DNA of 62,000 bases. Source: Tubiluchus corallicola. Lineage: Eukaryota; Priapulida; Priapulimorpha; Priapulimorphida; Tubiluchidae. The position numbers and the translations under genes are program-made. Every line of letters begins with the position of its first letter. Within the stretch, counting starts at the first letter, position 1. Location of the stretch: the NCBI GenBank assembly GCA_030141605.1, contig JAQGDQ010000092.1:430001-492000 (forward strand). Direction: 5' to 3'. The notes under the pieces were generated by a model. That model had not been told where the DNA came from, searched no databases, and worked only from the letters and a program-made list of their open reading frames with translations. Shown here in pieces: positions 47,544 to 59,865 of this stretch.

Positions 47544-49024
47544 TAGGGGTAAGCATTCTCTACCAGAAAGCGAATTCGAATCCAATTTGCGACTTTCGGA
47601 TTTGAAAGAGTCAAATTTCAGTATTTCGAATTCGAATTGAGTTCCAAAGATTTTTGAACAAGTTTTCGAATCAGTAGTAATTTCAATCCAATTTCAATTT
47701 TCATTTTATTACACAAATACAATAGTGTATCATGGCAAAAAATTAAAATTACAAAAAAAATTAAGGTACAAGAACAATTTCAAAATATAACAAATACAAT
47801 TATGCAAGAATGTAATTATGCAGTTATGCAATAGAATGCAATTATGCAAGAACAATTTCAAAATATAACAAAAACAATTATCCAATGCTGCAAGAACATG
47901 AGTTCCACAATTTACTTAAATAGCCTACTTAAATCTAATAAGAAAATATGCGCCCTTATGAAATAATATCTTATGCTACAATTACAAAGAACCAGTAAAA
48001 ATACAAAACCTAAATAATTAAAATAATCACAATCGAGATTAATTTATACAATCACAGCATAATGTTTATCCAGCACTCACAGATTACCACCAAGACATAA
48101 CTGCCCTTTTTATCACATTCATTTAAGTAGTTTCCAAAGTGAATAAGGTCTTCTGGGTTTATATTTAGAAAAAGCCACATTACTCAGTATACAGTACCTT
48201 TTTGTAAAGGTAGATCATGTATTTTGTGCTCATATTTTTGTCTAATATTTTCATACAATGGAGAAGTAAAAAGGTAATGTAATTCGTTTTCTACTAATTT
48301 TGAGCTATTGTTGTGACAGTATTGACAAAGCCTTTCATCCTCTTTTTTATTTTTATATCTACCGCGTTCTATTTCCGGGTCACGGTCACTCGTGCGTAAT
48401 TTTGTAGTCTTTTGTCTCTGTTTCTTTTTAGAAAATTTTTTAAATAATCTTCTAATTCATAATTGATTTTTACATGTCTATAAAATCTTAGTTTGTTTTT
48501 GCCACCATTTTGTCTAGTGTCATTATGTAGCTCTGTAAAAAATAGTTTTCTGTGGTCTGACTTGGGTTTATTTTCGAATTCCTTTAATTTGCGATTCAGA
48601 CACATTTTATCAATTTCATCTACACCATGTGTTTGAAATCCTGGAAAATTTGCCCATTTTGTACAAAGCTGCTTCACTTCTTCATGAGACTGGTAACTAT
48701 GCACATTTTGAAATAATGTATTCCTTGGCTTTACATGTGTCATTACTAGATATTTGTGAAGAATTGTTGATGCTTTAATTGTAAAGAGTGGTCTCACAAA
48801 GATCATGCATATTATTTGATTCTGTTCTGCGATAGAACAACTATCAGTTTGTTTAAAAATTTTGTGCAAAAACTGTAGCTAAATTGTCCTAATTGCATGC
48901 TGTTTCAAACATTCTAATGATAAAGAACATACGTGAATGTAGTGCTGAATTATTCGAATCTACAATTTTAGGTTCGAATCCAATTCGAACTTGATTCGAA
49001 CACAAACGTTCGATGCTCACCCTA
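47544..49024. mobile_element. ~1.5-kb element with hAT-like imperfect terminal inverted repeats
   Basis: The left end TAGGGGTAAGCAT (47544-47556) and the right end ATGCTCACCCTA (49013-49024) are near-perfect inverted matches. Both are followed inward by TTCGAATTCGAATCC-type sequence. TAGGGGTGAGCA-like ends with internal ATTCGAA runs are typical of hAT nonautonomous elements. I see no matching 8-bp target duplication (TTCCACAG against ACTCAGCA), so this is tentative. The interior holds LINE-derived coding remains rather than a transposase, and two copies of a CAAGAACAATTTCAAAATA motif (47767 and 47846). Confidence 0.4.
48180..48869 (-). pseudogene. Decayed LINE ORF2-type C-terminal region with zinc-knuckle remnant
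   Basis: A 166-codon minus-strand frame (48869-48369) ends in a KLRFYRHVKINYELEDYL segment. The coding continues in another frame at about 48380-48215 with EIERGRYKNKKEDERLCQYC and then ELHYLFTSPLY. This is the usual LINE C-terminal order KLR-Y .. ERGRY .. C-x2-C .. H-x4-C. The final Cys is replaced by Ser and there is one frameshift, so it is a dead or dying copy. It is less decayed than the related relic at 30650-31165. Confidence 0.7.
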
Positions 49025-49686
49025 ACTCAGCAGGTTCAACCAGTGTTCTGTATCGACGCCTAGAATAAAAGTGCGAAAAAAGCTGAGCAAGTTTCCGCGG
49101 CTTGCTACAAATTTGCGATCAGCTGTTCGCGGTTTGCGTCATTTCTGCATTTGCGGTTTGCGTCATGTTTGGGATTTTGGGTGGCTGAATAATGTAAGTT
49201 TTCTCCTTTGCACGCAATCGTTTAGCAGACTTAATAGACTTGATTTTAGTAATTCTCTTCAGTTCTTAGCAAGCATCATGTGTCAAAACTACAAACCTTT
49301 ATAGTAAGGTGTGACTGTTAAGTGATGACCAAGTCTCGAACTGCTGTTTGCTCAGGCTGTTTTATGTATACAAATAAACGCGGAGTTTGAATTTTTTTTA
49401 TCAGATATTGAACCCTTTTGCATGTTTTTAGATTCTTGCTGAAGCTTGGTTGTGGTGAATGCGACAGGTGCAGCTCACTAAGTGATCAAATGACTTCAAA
49501 ATTAGCTTACTATTGTACCATGTAAGTTGTAGTACTAGTAGTACTAAATCATCAATGATGCTATGGTTAAGGACTACATGAAGTTTGATTTGCAGTACCG
49601 ACAGCCATTGTGGTAATAATAAGCACTGGCGTATGCTGAAATGTAGATGAAGATTGTTACCAATAAGTATAACTACAGAAATCAAT
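49025..49686 (+). promoter_or_regulatory. GTPBP2: GTPBP2 5' flank / 5' UTR
   Basis: Between the TIR element and the start codon. An in-frame TGA at 49648-49650 precedes the ATG at 49687 with no ATG between them, so the start is well defined. GC is raised around 49070-49160 (GCGGTTTGCGTCAT occurs twice, 49129 and 49152), possibly the promoter. No TATA box is assigned. Confidence 0.4.
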
Positions 49687-52600
49687 ATGGAAAAAGAAGC
49701 CACACCGAGCACGCCTGTTTTAACATCGTGCACGCCAGCTCAGCTGTTTCAGGGTTTACAGTCACCCAGCAGTCCCACAGCTAGACTTCCAGAAAGCCTG
49801 CCACCAGAGGTGATTATGATTATTTGAACACTGCATGATATTAAATACGTACATGTGATTTTTTTGTGTTACTGCAAGGCCAGTTAAAAAATGAAAGCCC
49901 ATTATAGTACTTAGTATAGTAAACTTAACATTTAGTATTTTGTATTGTTTTAATATCTAGAGTAATCACTGCGCGAACTCTTGTGTTTTCTAGCCAGGCC
50001 ACTTACTATTGTTTTGTAGTTTTTTTCTAAGTCGGAAACAGTTGTCACAATTTTTATAGTCAATTTTCGTATATACAAAATGCATAAACTACATATAATA
50101 TTAAGTGATTGGCTGTTGATTAAATTTTGCTGCTTTTCTGTTTACAGGATGCAGAAGGAAATGTGGAGTATAAGGTAGTTTTATGATTTTTTAGGTTTAT
50201 AAATTGATAACACAAGTATAATATTTCAGGCCAGACAAGCTTTATAAAATGCAATGCCACTCTATTATGTTAATCTGTACTTTACTACCTGTATTCGTTT
50301 GTACCTTTTCATTGTTTGTTATAATACTTAGTGCTTATTTCCTTATTGACTTAGTTCATACCTACATCTCTGTTAGACATCCCATGAACATCTTTCTTTC
50401 AAATTCTCCCTAGCTTGATTATGTGTTTTTAAATGTATGTACGTGTAAACTGCATATTAATGAGCCTAAACGACGTTTTTCTCATTGTTTTGAAATTATG
50501 TAGTTAAAGCTCATAAACCCTAGCAGATTCAGGTTTGAACACCTGGTGACGCAGATGAAATGGAGGCTTCAGGAAGGTCATGGAGAAGCTATTTACGAAA
50601 TAGGAGTTGAAGACAGTGGCCTGATGGCAGGTCTCTCGGCAGCTGAGATGAGTGCATCTATCTGCACTCTCAGACGCATGGCAGACAAGTATGGTATCAC
50701 TCTGCATTCATTTCATTTATTGTCCATGTTGCTTATTGATACAAAGCAACCTGTTTGTAACCAGACTTTTAGAAATACAGTTTTGGCAAATTGGTGAAAA
50801 GACTTGCAAAATAATGTGTTCACTGCACCATGTTAACAACATTTACTGACCAACAAGGTTCAGAATTTTGTTAGTGTGTCCTTTTGTGTGTTGTGCTCCT
50901 GCAAGTAAATTATATACGATACTGCAAGCTTACAATTATTTAAAAATTGCTTACTCGTAAGTTCCTGTTTGTTTTTCATTACAGGCTGGGTGCAACATTG
51001 ACTATACTAAGGGAAAGGCAAATAGAAGTTGCTGATAAAGGTGAAGACGTCAAACACGCAGCTGAAATTCTAGTCAGAAAAGTACCTGATGATCAGCAGG
51101 TAAGTGGAGAGTGTCAGAATAGCTCTGGTATTCTGGTAGTCATCCTTATCATTGCTTTCAGACCAAAATCAAACAGTATACAACTTTGTGCAGGTTTGTT
51201 GAACACTTGTTTGATTTGATTTGAGTAGGAATTTGGTTTGTTTACTTTAGTTTATCGAGTTAAGAGTTGCAGTTCTGGGCAATGCAGATGCTGGGAAATC
51301 GACTCTGCTGGGCACCCTTACTCATGGTGAGCTTGACAATGGTCGAGGAAAAGCGCGCCTGAACGTGTTTAGACACTTACACGAGATTCAATCTGGTCGA
51401 ACGTCCAGTATCAGCCACGAAATACTAGGATTCGACAGCTCCGGTGATGTAAGTGCATAAAATTATCCAGTTACTGTTTAGTGATGTTTTTTCTAATGTT
51501 TAACGGTAATGCGCCATATGCAATCATGAAAGGGTTTGTATTAAGTTAATAGATGGGTTATTTGGTGAGTTAATGTTTGGCGTGCTGTTAGAAGTGAATT
51601 GGACCTTCCCTGATCGCAAGGGGTTTGTAGTTTAGCTGTCACTCTCTCAAGGCATTAGAGTTGTAATTCACAGTCTTTAGTTCACATAAACACTCAAAAT
51701 CCGATTTTTTTCATGTTTTTTCACCTAATTTGATTCCAAAAAATAGTAATTGTACAGTCATTCCATTATTGATTGTTTATTTTGAAATTAAGACTGCAAA
51801 TAATTGCCACATACTATTTAGTATTAGAAGTCACATTTAGTTTTGGAAATTTTAAAAATAGGGTCGAAGACAAAAACTTTTTTATTTGTTATAAGATTTT
51901 GATCGAATAGATACTAGTTAGGTAAGTCGGGGAAAATTGCTTTGCAGAAAATTTTATGCTGTTTAAAGTTGAAACTAACGTTTTGATTAATTTTTTACAT
52001 AAGCTCTAAAAAGCTGCAAATTAACAAACATACCTTACAATTTTGGCTAGTATTAAGTTTTCAAGACCCATTAATTTGTTATATTTTTTCAATATTAGGC
52101 AGATAACTTAAGATCTTATCAAAATTTGGAAAAATGTGGTTGTCAACTTACTTCTACTTCTAATTTTAGATTGTAAATTATACTGACTCGAGGACAGCAG
52201 AGGACATTTGTGAAAATTCAACTAAGCTCATAACATTCGTAGATTTAGCAGGTCACCATAAATACCTACGAACTACTATATCTGGACTGACCGCATACGC
52301 ACCAGATTTTGTCATGCTTGTGATAAGTGCTAATACTGGAATTGGTAAACTCTTGTTTTACTGTTTTGTAATATTATGTATGTAAAATGCAGTGCTTCAC
52401 AAATTATGAAATGTGAAAATTGTGAAAATGAGACGTTAATGGCTAAATTTGAATCTTATATGATGTCTCTACTAGCTTTTCTTTCTCAGTAGAAGTTTTG
52501 CCATCAAAAATAACAGTTTTTCCAAGTAGTTGTTAAGAACATGGACAAAAGAAGACAAGGAATTAAGGCAGGAAATTAGTAACAAACTGAACCAGGATTT

Positions 52601-55600
52601 TCATCAATACTCTCATTCTGATTGGGCTGCTACAACACAGCTGCTGCAGAAAAGCTATTTTCTCCTTTATCAACAGCATATAACATTGAAACACACATTT
52701 GTATTTTTAACTTGGAACCTTAATTTTAACTATAAATACCAGATTTATGCTGGTGAGTCTAGTTTGTAATCAGAACAAAGAAACTGGAGTCCAGCATATA
52801 CAGTGGGTAGACTCGATTCAAACTCAGTTAATTGTGTAAACAGCTTTTCAGGTACTAAATTCCCTCAGTGTAAATGGAGTATAAAATCTTTGTTCATTAG
52901 ATTTGTTTCTTTAATTCTTCAATACGGTTCACAACAGTATTATACCTGCATTTGCCAGCATATGAACTTGTAATAATGCCAGCATCTCTTATACTTTTGT
53001 AAGAAAAATGGTGATGTTATGTATGGACAAAAAAACATTTTAGATCTTAAGAACAACCCGAAGACAAAGGTATCAAAGTATTGTAAAGCACTTGAACTGC
53101 AGCTTTGTCTCAAATGTGTAACATCATTGCATCTGTTCTTTGAAGCTAAAGTGGAATAATGCTGCTGGTTTTGTTTGCCGGTTGTCCTTGCTCACCATAC
53201 CTTGGGGTCTTTCCCGTTAGTGACATTGAGCAATAGCCAATGCTATGTTACTGTTCTCTTTCAGCTGGAACCACAAAAGAGCATTTAGGATTGGCTTTGG
53301 CACTAGAGGTGCCCATCTTTGTCGTAATAAGTAAACTGGATATTTGTGCAGCTAGTCTAGCAGAGCGTCATGTACAGCAGCTGGAGCGAATACTCAAGTC
53401 GCCGGGATGTAAGAAAGTTCCATTTAGGATAAACAACCGAGATGATGCGCTCACGGCGGCATCAACTTTCACTGCTGAAAGGTATGCATGATTAACAAAA
53501 CTGTGATTTTTAAGGATTTGTGTGCGGTTCAAATCCAACTTTGACTTCAGTCTTTACGTTTTTCTTTTTTAGGCAGTTTAAGCCTCAGATTTAATGTAAA
53601 AAAGTGTGGATATGTAGCTCGTACAATTAATAAATATGTAACGTTCGAAGTTAAAATTTTAATTTGCATTTCTTGCTATTCCTTTAAAAAAGTTTGCAGC
53701 TATTAATTATTAACAATGCATGTACGTAAGAGAAGTCGCGTTAAGAAATTTTTGCTTACTATTGTACTTTCATTCCAAAATGTAAGGCGCAATTTGCAAA
53801 GAGATGTTTCAGAATTTTGAAGTTTAGCTTCGGGTATTATTGGTTGAGCAAACCACTTGTTGAATTTAAGCAGATGTACAAATAGTATAAAGAGTGAAGA
53901 ATTGTCAGGTTTAAAAATAAAAAAACTTTTCTTCCTTTATAGTAATTATTTCATATACTTTTAGTTATAGTATTGCTCCAATATTCTTCACATCCAGTGT
54001 GACAGGACTGAATCTCGACCACTTGACTACTTTCCTCAATGTCCTGCCACAGTTCAGCACACTAAAGGAGAAAGAATCAAGGATTCAAGATCATTCAGAA
54101 TTTCAAGTAAGTTGGTTACATCTTTATAAAAGCACAAGTGAAAGTTTTAATATTGTATCAAAGGATTTTGTGTGAATGTTAGGTCAGATAGATATCAATT
54201 TGTTTTTTCTTTTCACATTAACACAATTTGGATGGGTACAAGTTTATTTTTGTCTTTCTTTCTGCAAAAAAGAAAAATATGTAAAGAGTTATGTGTATGA
54301 GCATATCAGAGTTGTATCATAATATTCTTGTATTCTTAAGTTATAGCTCTACTATTCTTAGTCTGTTGCTATTCTTATAATTTTGAAATGCTACATAGAA
54401 ACTGTAGCTCCATGTAATGGTACATTTCGCTGGCTTTCTCCCTTTATATCATTTAGTACTTTCTTGCAAGCAACTAACAATTATACATCATTAATCGATT
54501 CTTTTGAAATTTTGATTATCCTATTCGTGATTGTAAACTTGTGCTTTTCAGATTGATTCGATGTTTCGAGTGCAAGGTGCTGGGACTGTGGTTGGTGGAA
54601 CACTTGTACGGGGTGTTGTTACCGAAGGCACGGAGCTAATGATGGGTCCCACCGACGACGGGCAGTTTGAACCAGTTGTGGTGCAGACTTTACATCGAAA
54701 TCGAGCACCATGTCGAGTGGTGCGTGCTGGTCAAGCAGCCACTTTTGCACTAGGGGAAAAAGAACTCATTCCAATAAGGAAGGTAATGTAGTGGTCAGTT
54801 GTTGGCTTCACTTTTGCACTAAGGGAAAAAGAACTGATTCCAATAAGAAAAGTAATGTAGTGGTCAGTTGCTAGTTTCACTTTGAATCTTAACTTGCTCA
54901 ACCACTGCAGTCACTTGCTTCACCAACTCTTTTTACAGACACTTTTGTGGCAGGTGTTTTGTGCTTGCCTCTACCTAAACTAGGCAGTGCTGGCCCTCAA
55001 CCTGTTTTGGAGCTGCTTCTCATCTTTACTATAATGTACTCAATGTAAATTCATCTGTTAGCATAAGAGAAAACAGTACATGATAAAAGCTTTGTATTGC
55101 TAAAACAAAAATGTTTTAATGAAATTGTGTTTTAGAAGCTAAATTAGGGCAGATGAGAAAACAAATGTTTGCAATGTAATCTCAGCAGTGGTCTGATCTC
55201 TAGCACAATTAGTGCTCATTGTTATTAGTGATAGTATGGCAGTAGCTTTTATACTATATTCTTTGGGTCGAAATACTTATGAGTAGAGCATGGGTATCTG
55301 TATGTCTCAGTAGTGCCCTGAAGTTTGGAAAGTCATTCAAATATAGTCCGTTTTCTAAAACACACTTTTCACACATTACTGGTTGCCCATATTGAAGGTT
55401 TTAGGAAATTAGCTAAAAGTGTCTGCAAAGTTATATAGCTGATGCCAGTATATATCTAATAGTTAATAGTTGCAATAAGTGAAAAGTCAGTAGCGATCAT
55501 AATTACTGAATCAACCAACTGTTTTTCCACTGATTTGCCAAACTTCCCATTTCGTTCGTGTAATTTTCTTAACTCCGTTCTATTCCATTGACTACATGCA

Positions 55601-57076
55601 GGGGATGGTTCTTGTTGGTCCAGCTGTGTCTCCAGTGTCCTGTATGGAATTTGAAGCCGATGTTTGTATTTTGTTCCACTCTACAGTCGTAAGTAAAAAC
55701 TTCCAAGCAACCATCTACTGTGGAAATGTACGTCAGACAGCAGTCATAGTTGATATGAACAAGGTAATTGTGTTATTTGTACGGAATTGCTTCTGTAATT
55801 TTCCAGTTTTGGATTAACAGCTCAGTTGGCATTTAACAAATTCCAGAAACATATTCAGATCAGGCTGTGGTACCTACTAGTAGTAAGGGTCTTAACAGAT
55901 CCCCAGAAATTTTCAGCCTGTAGTATCCGCTATTGGTAACTTCGGGTTTTTTATTCCTAGAGACAAGGTATGAGGAGAACTTGTGTTTCTTACAAGAATC
56001 AAGAAAAACTGCAAACTTGCTGTTAAAACACAATTTTCAAGATCAATTTAAACAAGTGAAATGTCAAGCTTCTTATTTTAGACACAAATCCAACACCAGC
56101 TGAATTAATTAAACAGTGTCAGCATGAATTTTAACATAATAGGATAAGGAAAGCAATAAGGAAAGCAAAATATTCAGAGAAGGTAGCTTTTGCTCCTACA
56201 TTTCTAGTTTCTTAGGTAATCAGCTGTTGAGGTGAGACAAGATATGCAATTCTTCACAAAGCAGAAAAAGAAGATCCAAATCTTGCTGACACTCAGTTTA
56301 TGTGGGAGGTGAAGCAAATATAGATTTTAACGATTGAACTTCACCGATGAACATGCAGGAATTGTGTCAAATTGTAGACTTTGTTACTTAAGTGATGGCT
56401 GATTATTTGGATTCATAATTTTATTAAAAAAACAATAAACATGCTGAGGAAAGTTTGGTGAGGTACTCTGTCAACTTTGGCATTTGGACTCATTACAGTC
56501 AAGCCCAGCTTAAGCACAAATCACAGCTAGCTTCTTAATCTTACTGTTTTCCTTCTGCAGCTGCAGATAGCTGCTTTTTGTCATAGCTTACACACTGTTC
56601 AGCAGTGACTCCTTTAATTCTGCTTATTTTAAATTGAAAATTAGTAAGTTTTTGTCATATCAAATCAGATTTTTCTAAAATCTTGTTGAGCATAAGCTTT
56701 TTAGTTTAATTTCACCCATGTACCAGTATTATTTTTTGTTGTTATATTCTTAATTCTTGAATAGCCATTGTTCTATCGTGTTTCATTGTTTCATAGAACA
56801 AGTAATATGGTGTAGTTTATTAAACAACATAGTTTATTAAACTGATGATATGCTAATAATAGTTAGACTTATTTATAAAAACCACAATTTCAGCCTTCTG
56901 TTCACACTAATGAGAGAGCTCGTGTTCATTTCCGCTTCATCAAGCATCCAGAATTTCTACAAATTGGTAGTCGACTTCTGTTTCGTGACGGTCGCAATAA
57001 AGGTTTGGGTCATATCCTAAGTATCGTACCATATGTTTCCGAGTCTGCAGTAGCTGGAGCTGCACCAGACAAATAG
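49687..57076 (+). CDS. GTPBP2: GTP-binding protein 2 (GTPBP1/2 family translational GTPase), complete
   Basis: Member of the EF-Tu-like GTPBP1/GTPBP2 family; the vertebrate orthologue acts with Pelota in ribosome rescue. Exons: 49687-49809, 50148-50174, 50504-50688, 50985-51099, 51251-51448, 52170-52344, 53265-53481, 53965-54106, 54552-54782, 55602-55763, 56894-57076. All phases close to give 585 aa (human 602). It is GTPBP2 rather than GTPBP1 because of EGNVEYK, then [15 protein letters not shown] and RVLRAGQAAT-like VVRAGQAAT. GTPase motifs: P-loop GNADAGKS at 160-167, DLAGH at 241-245, SKLD at 297-300 (the family's variant of NKxD). Domain II starts near 395 ([14 protein letters not shown]). 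The C-terminal barrel contains [10 protein letters not shown] and [11 protein letters not shown]. The 41-residue N-terminus is Pro/Ser rich and less conserved. Poly(A) candidate AATAAA at 59323-59328. Confidence 0.95.
54740..54877 (+). repeat. 69-bp tandem duplication spanning the end of GTPBP2 exon 9 and its splice donor
   Basis: Unit 1 (54740-54808) contains the last 43 coding nt of exon 9, the donor AAG|GTAATG and 26 nt of intron. Unit 2 (54809-54877) repeats this with a few changes, including AAG|GTAATG to AAA|AGTAATG, which weakens the copied donor. The intron frame stops at once (GTA ATG TAG), so the second copy is noncoding. Confidence 0.9.
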
Positions 57077-59542
57077 TGATATCTATGCATTTTGTTTTTT
57101 GTCTGGGCACTTGTATCTTTTACGTCTACCACCTATTTTTGATTAGCAAACATAAAACACATTGTTTAGTAGCATTTTATCTTAAAGTATATCTATCTTG
57201 CAACTGTGTAGAAATAGCTAGAGTTTTTATCTTGTTGATTATATTTGTAAACATACATGCTTTTAAGTCCTGAACAATACGTGGTTTTTCTTTGGTCTCA
57301 TGTAACTGATGCAATTAATTGCAGTTTTAATTGTTTGTAGTTGAGAATTCTTGACAAAGAAATCTGTAAACTTGATAATGTGGTTGAATTTTCATTAGTA
57401 CACACAACATCAATGTTTCCATTAGAGTTTAACTCGTGATTGCAATAATCTATATTTTTATAAGTTTTCTGGATAGATTTTTATCTAATTTTGCCACCAA
57501 ATCATGCCATTTCCACCTTGTGTTAACATCTTCAAACCACGTGTGACAGTCCACAGCCCGGGTTATTAAAATTTCTATAATTATACTGGACATACATTTG
57601 ATTCTGCTTAAAACAATCAACATATTTATCAGTTTGTTTGAACTGGAGAATTAAAACTCTGATCATCTACTGTGTCTGAAACTGACTAATTCTGCTACTC
57701 TATATTTGTGATATATTCAACTATTTGTGAGCATTACACACTACTTTACACTAATTAGGTAGAATGTACTAATAGTAATTCGGTAGTTCATTGACTTGGA
57801 TGTAGCTATGATAGTCCGAGAATCCTATGTACACTGTGATATGAATTAGCACTGGTACCGGTGCTATTTTGATAAACATTGCTGCCAATTAAAGTAGTTA
57901 GCCTTGTATAATTACTTTTTTACTTGCTCACTAGCTTGTTAATTATGATCCAAAATTCACCGCTTGTCAGTCTAGTTTTGCTAATGATGCTTCGAACATG
58001 TACGTGCTTGCTGGATGCCTTGTTAGTGTAGTGGCATACTAGCTAGAATTTTGACTTTTCCATCTTGAAATCCTTATTACTTTGTCATACCAAAGCAGTT
58101 TGGAAAAAATGAATGCAATTTTTTTAGCAAAGTCACAGATAATGAAGCAGAAACGTGTTTAATCTTAATCCGTGATAAGTATTGACATTCTTATATCATA
58201 GTTTCGTTAGCAACGTATTATCAATGTGTATTTGTTTAAGTTTAGCCACTTAATTTTGTATCGTGCCGTGTCATATACCTTAAATGGGCATTCTGACAAT
58301 ATTATTAGGTGATACTGAGCACAGCAAAAACATTGTGCAGTATAACTGACAAAATTATTTTTAGCCTTTTTAACAAAACAGAAATTTCATCAGTAGCATT
58401 GACTCAGTGTAACAAACAATTATGCTGTGTGTATGTGCTCCTTTACACAAATTTGCTCACTCTAGCATCAAAATGAGACTATAATTAATACTGAAACATT
58501 GACTAAATATTAAATAAGACCTGTCTATAATTATGTATATTGTATAATAGCTAATTTATTTACAATCATCAGCCGTTAGTCATATGTTAGTTTTACAGCA
58601 ATTATTGTTATTTCAAATGTCTATTGTAAAAATGGTTTTACTAGTTTGAGAAATGGTTTTTTTCGGAGACAAGATTATTTATGTGGACATATTATTTCAT
58701 AGGTTTTGCTCTGATTTCGTTTTTAGTGTGTTTGCTTGTTTGTTTCTGCATTTAGTAATGCAATATTTTATTTATAGATAGTGCAACACTGCACTTGGCT
58801 GTCTACGGTATGTTTGCCTTTTTAGTCTGTTTTTAGCATTTCTAATTGTAGCTGTATTTGTTAGTCATCCAGGTTTTAGTGCCCAAAGAGGAAAAATACC
58901 CTGTTGTTATTTTATTACTCATATTTATGTATATCATTAATTTTTCAATGATAAACTCGCAGGTATATAGTTAATAAGAGAAATTTAATGGTAATTAAAT
59001 TTTATGAAAAGAAAAGTTGGTGTGTGTATTATACAATTACCCTGGATGAGTTTACATACAAGTGTAATTGTGTATGTAGTTGCTACACTAATAGCCTGCC
59101 TAGGTACAAATAGCATAGTTAATTCAATGAAATTTTAACATGGTTTCATTTTGCTTAAGCGTGTCTAACAGATTGTTTCCTCATTAGCACCATTATGTAT
59201 TGGACTTTGCTGTAATTGAAAAATATTGAATATTTGGTATAATTTTTGCCGTAGAAGTTTTTGAATATTGTTACACACGTTATTGTTGGACTCTTAGAGT
59301 TTCATCTTTAAACAAGTAGATCAATAAAAAACTTCCGATGTCTGATTACAAGTTGAAACGAGAGGTAAAAGTTATCGTATGAGTCTTTGGGTTGAAAACT
59401 CTAATATGAGTATTTTCTGCCTCCTGTCCTGCTTCAAAAACAAATAATAAAAAATTAATTGCACTCTGCACACACACATAGAGACTAAAGAGATTTGTTA
59501 TACTCTGTGACAAACAATCAGAGCAAGAATGTATGGCGAGTG
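57077..59542 (+). other. GTPBP2: GTPBP2 3' UTR and intergenic DNA
   Basis: No gene is seen. AATAAA at 59323-59328 is the first clear poly(A) signal after the stop that I found, which would imply a 3' UTR of about 2.2 kb. Earlier variant ATTAAA sites (for example near 57888) could be used instead. Confidence 0.4.
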
Positions 59543-59865
59543 GGAAAGCGATTGGTCATAGTGCGAGCTTAGTGATCGAAATTAAGCATGCTGAGCCTGG
59601 TCAATGAATGGATGGTTGACTCACTGGATTCATACTCTGGTTTCATTTACCATGTTGATTCTGGCTATTTACTTCGCTTTGAGAAGATGCATTCACATCT
59701 AGATATGGAAGATTGGAGGAGACACCTCTACTGGTCCTGTGACTCATGTTAGTAGTGTCACTTTAGCAATAAGCTAGATTCCGATCATACCACAACTATC
59801 TGAATTAAATAGACCCTCGTACTGAGTGCTGAATTCCAGTTTTGTACCAAACTATAAAACAATAA
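59543..59865 (+). mobile_element. 5S-rRNA-derived SINE (SINE3-like)
   Basis: The head GATCGAAATTAAGCATGCTG, then AGCCTGGTCAATGAATGGA, then TGGTTGAC follows the internal promoter region of 5S rRNA (GATC..GAAGTTAAGCA..GGGCCTGGTTAGTACTTGGATGGGTGACC). An unrelated body and a GTACCAAACTATAAAA tail with A-rich end follow. Related copies lie at 4125-4325 and, for the tail, at 42120-42395. Confidence 0.6.

Noticed and set aside
52530-52769. 79-codon frame in GTPBP2 intron 6
   Set aside because: Exons 6 and 7 join precisely within SANTGIAGTTKEH, leaving no room for an extra exon; it may be a repeat remnant.
53515-53545. GGTTCAAATCC resembling a tRNA T-loop
   Set aside because: No pairing arms or acceptor stem around it.
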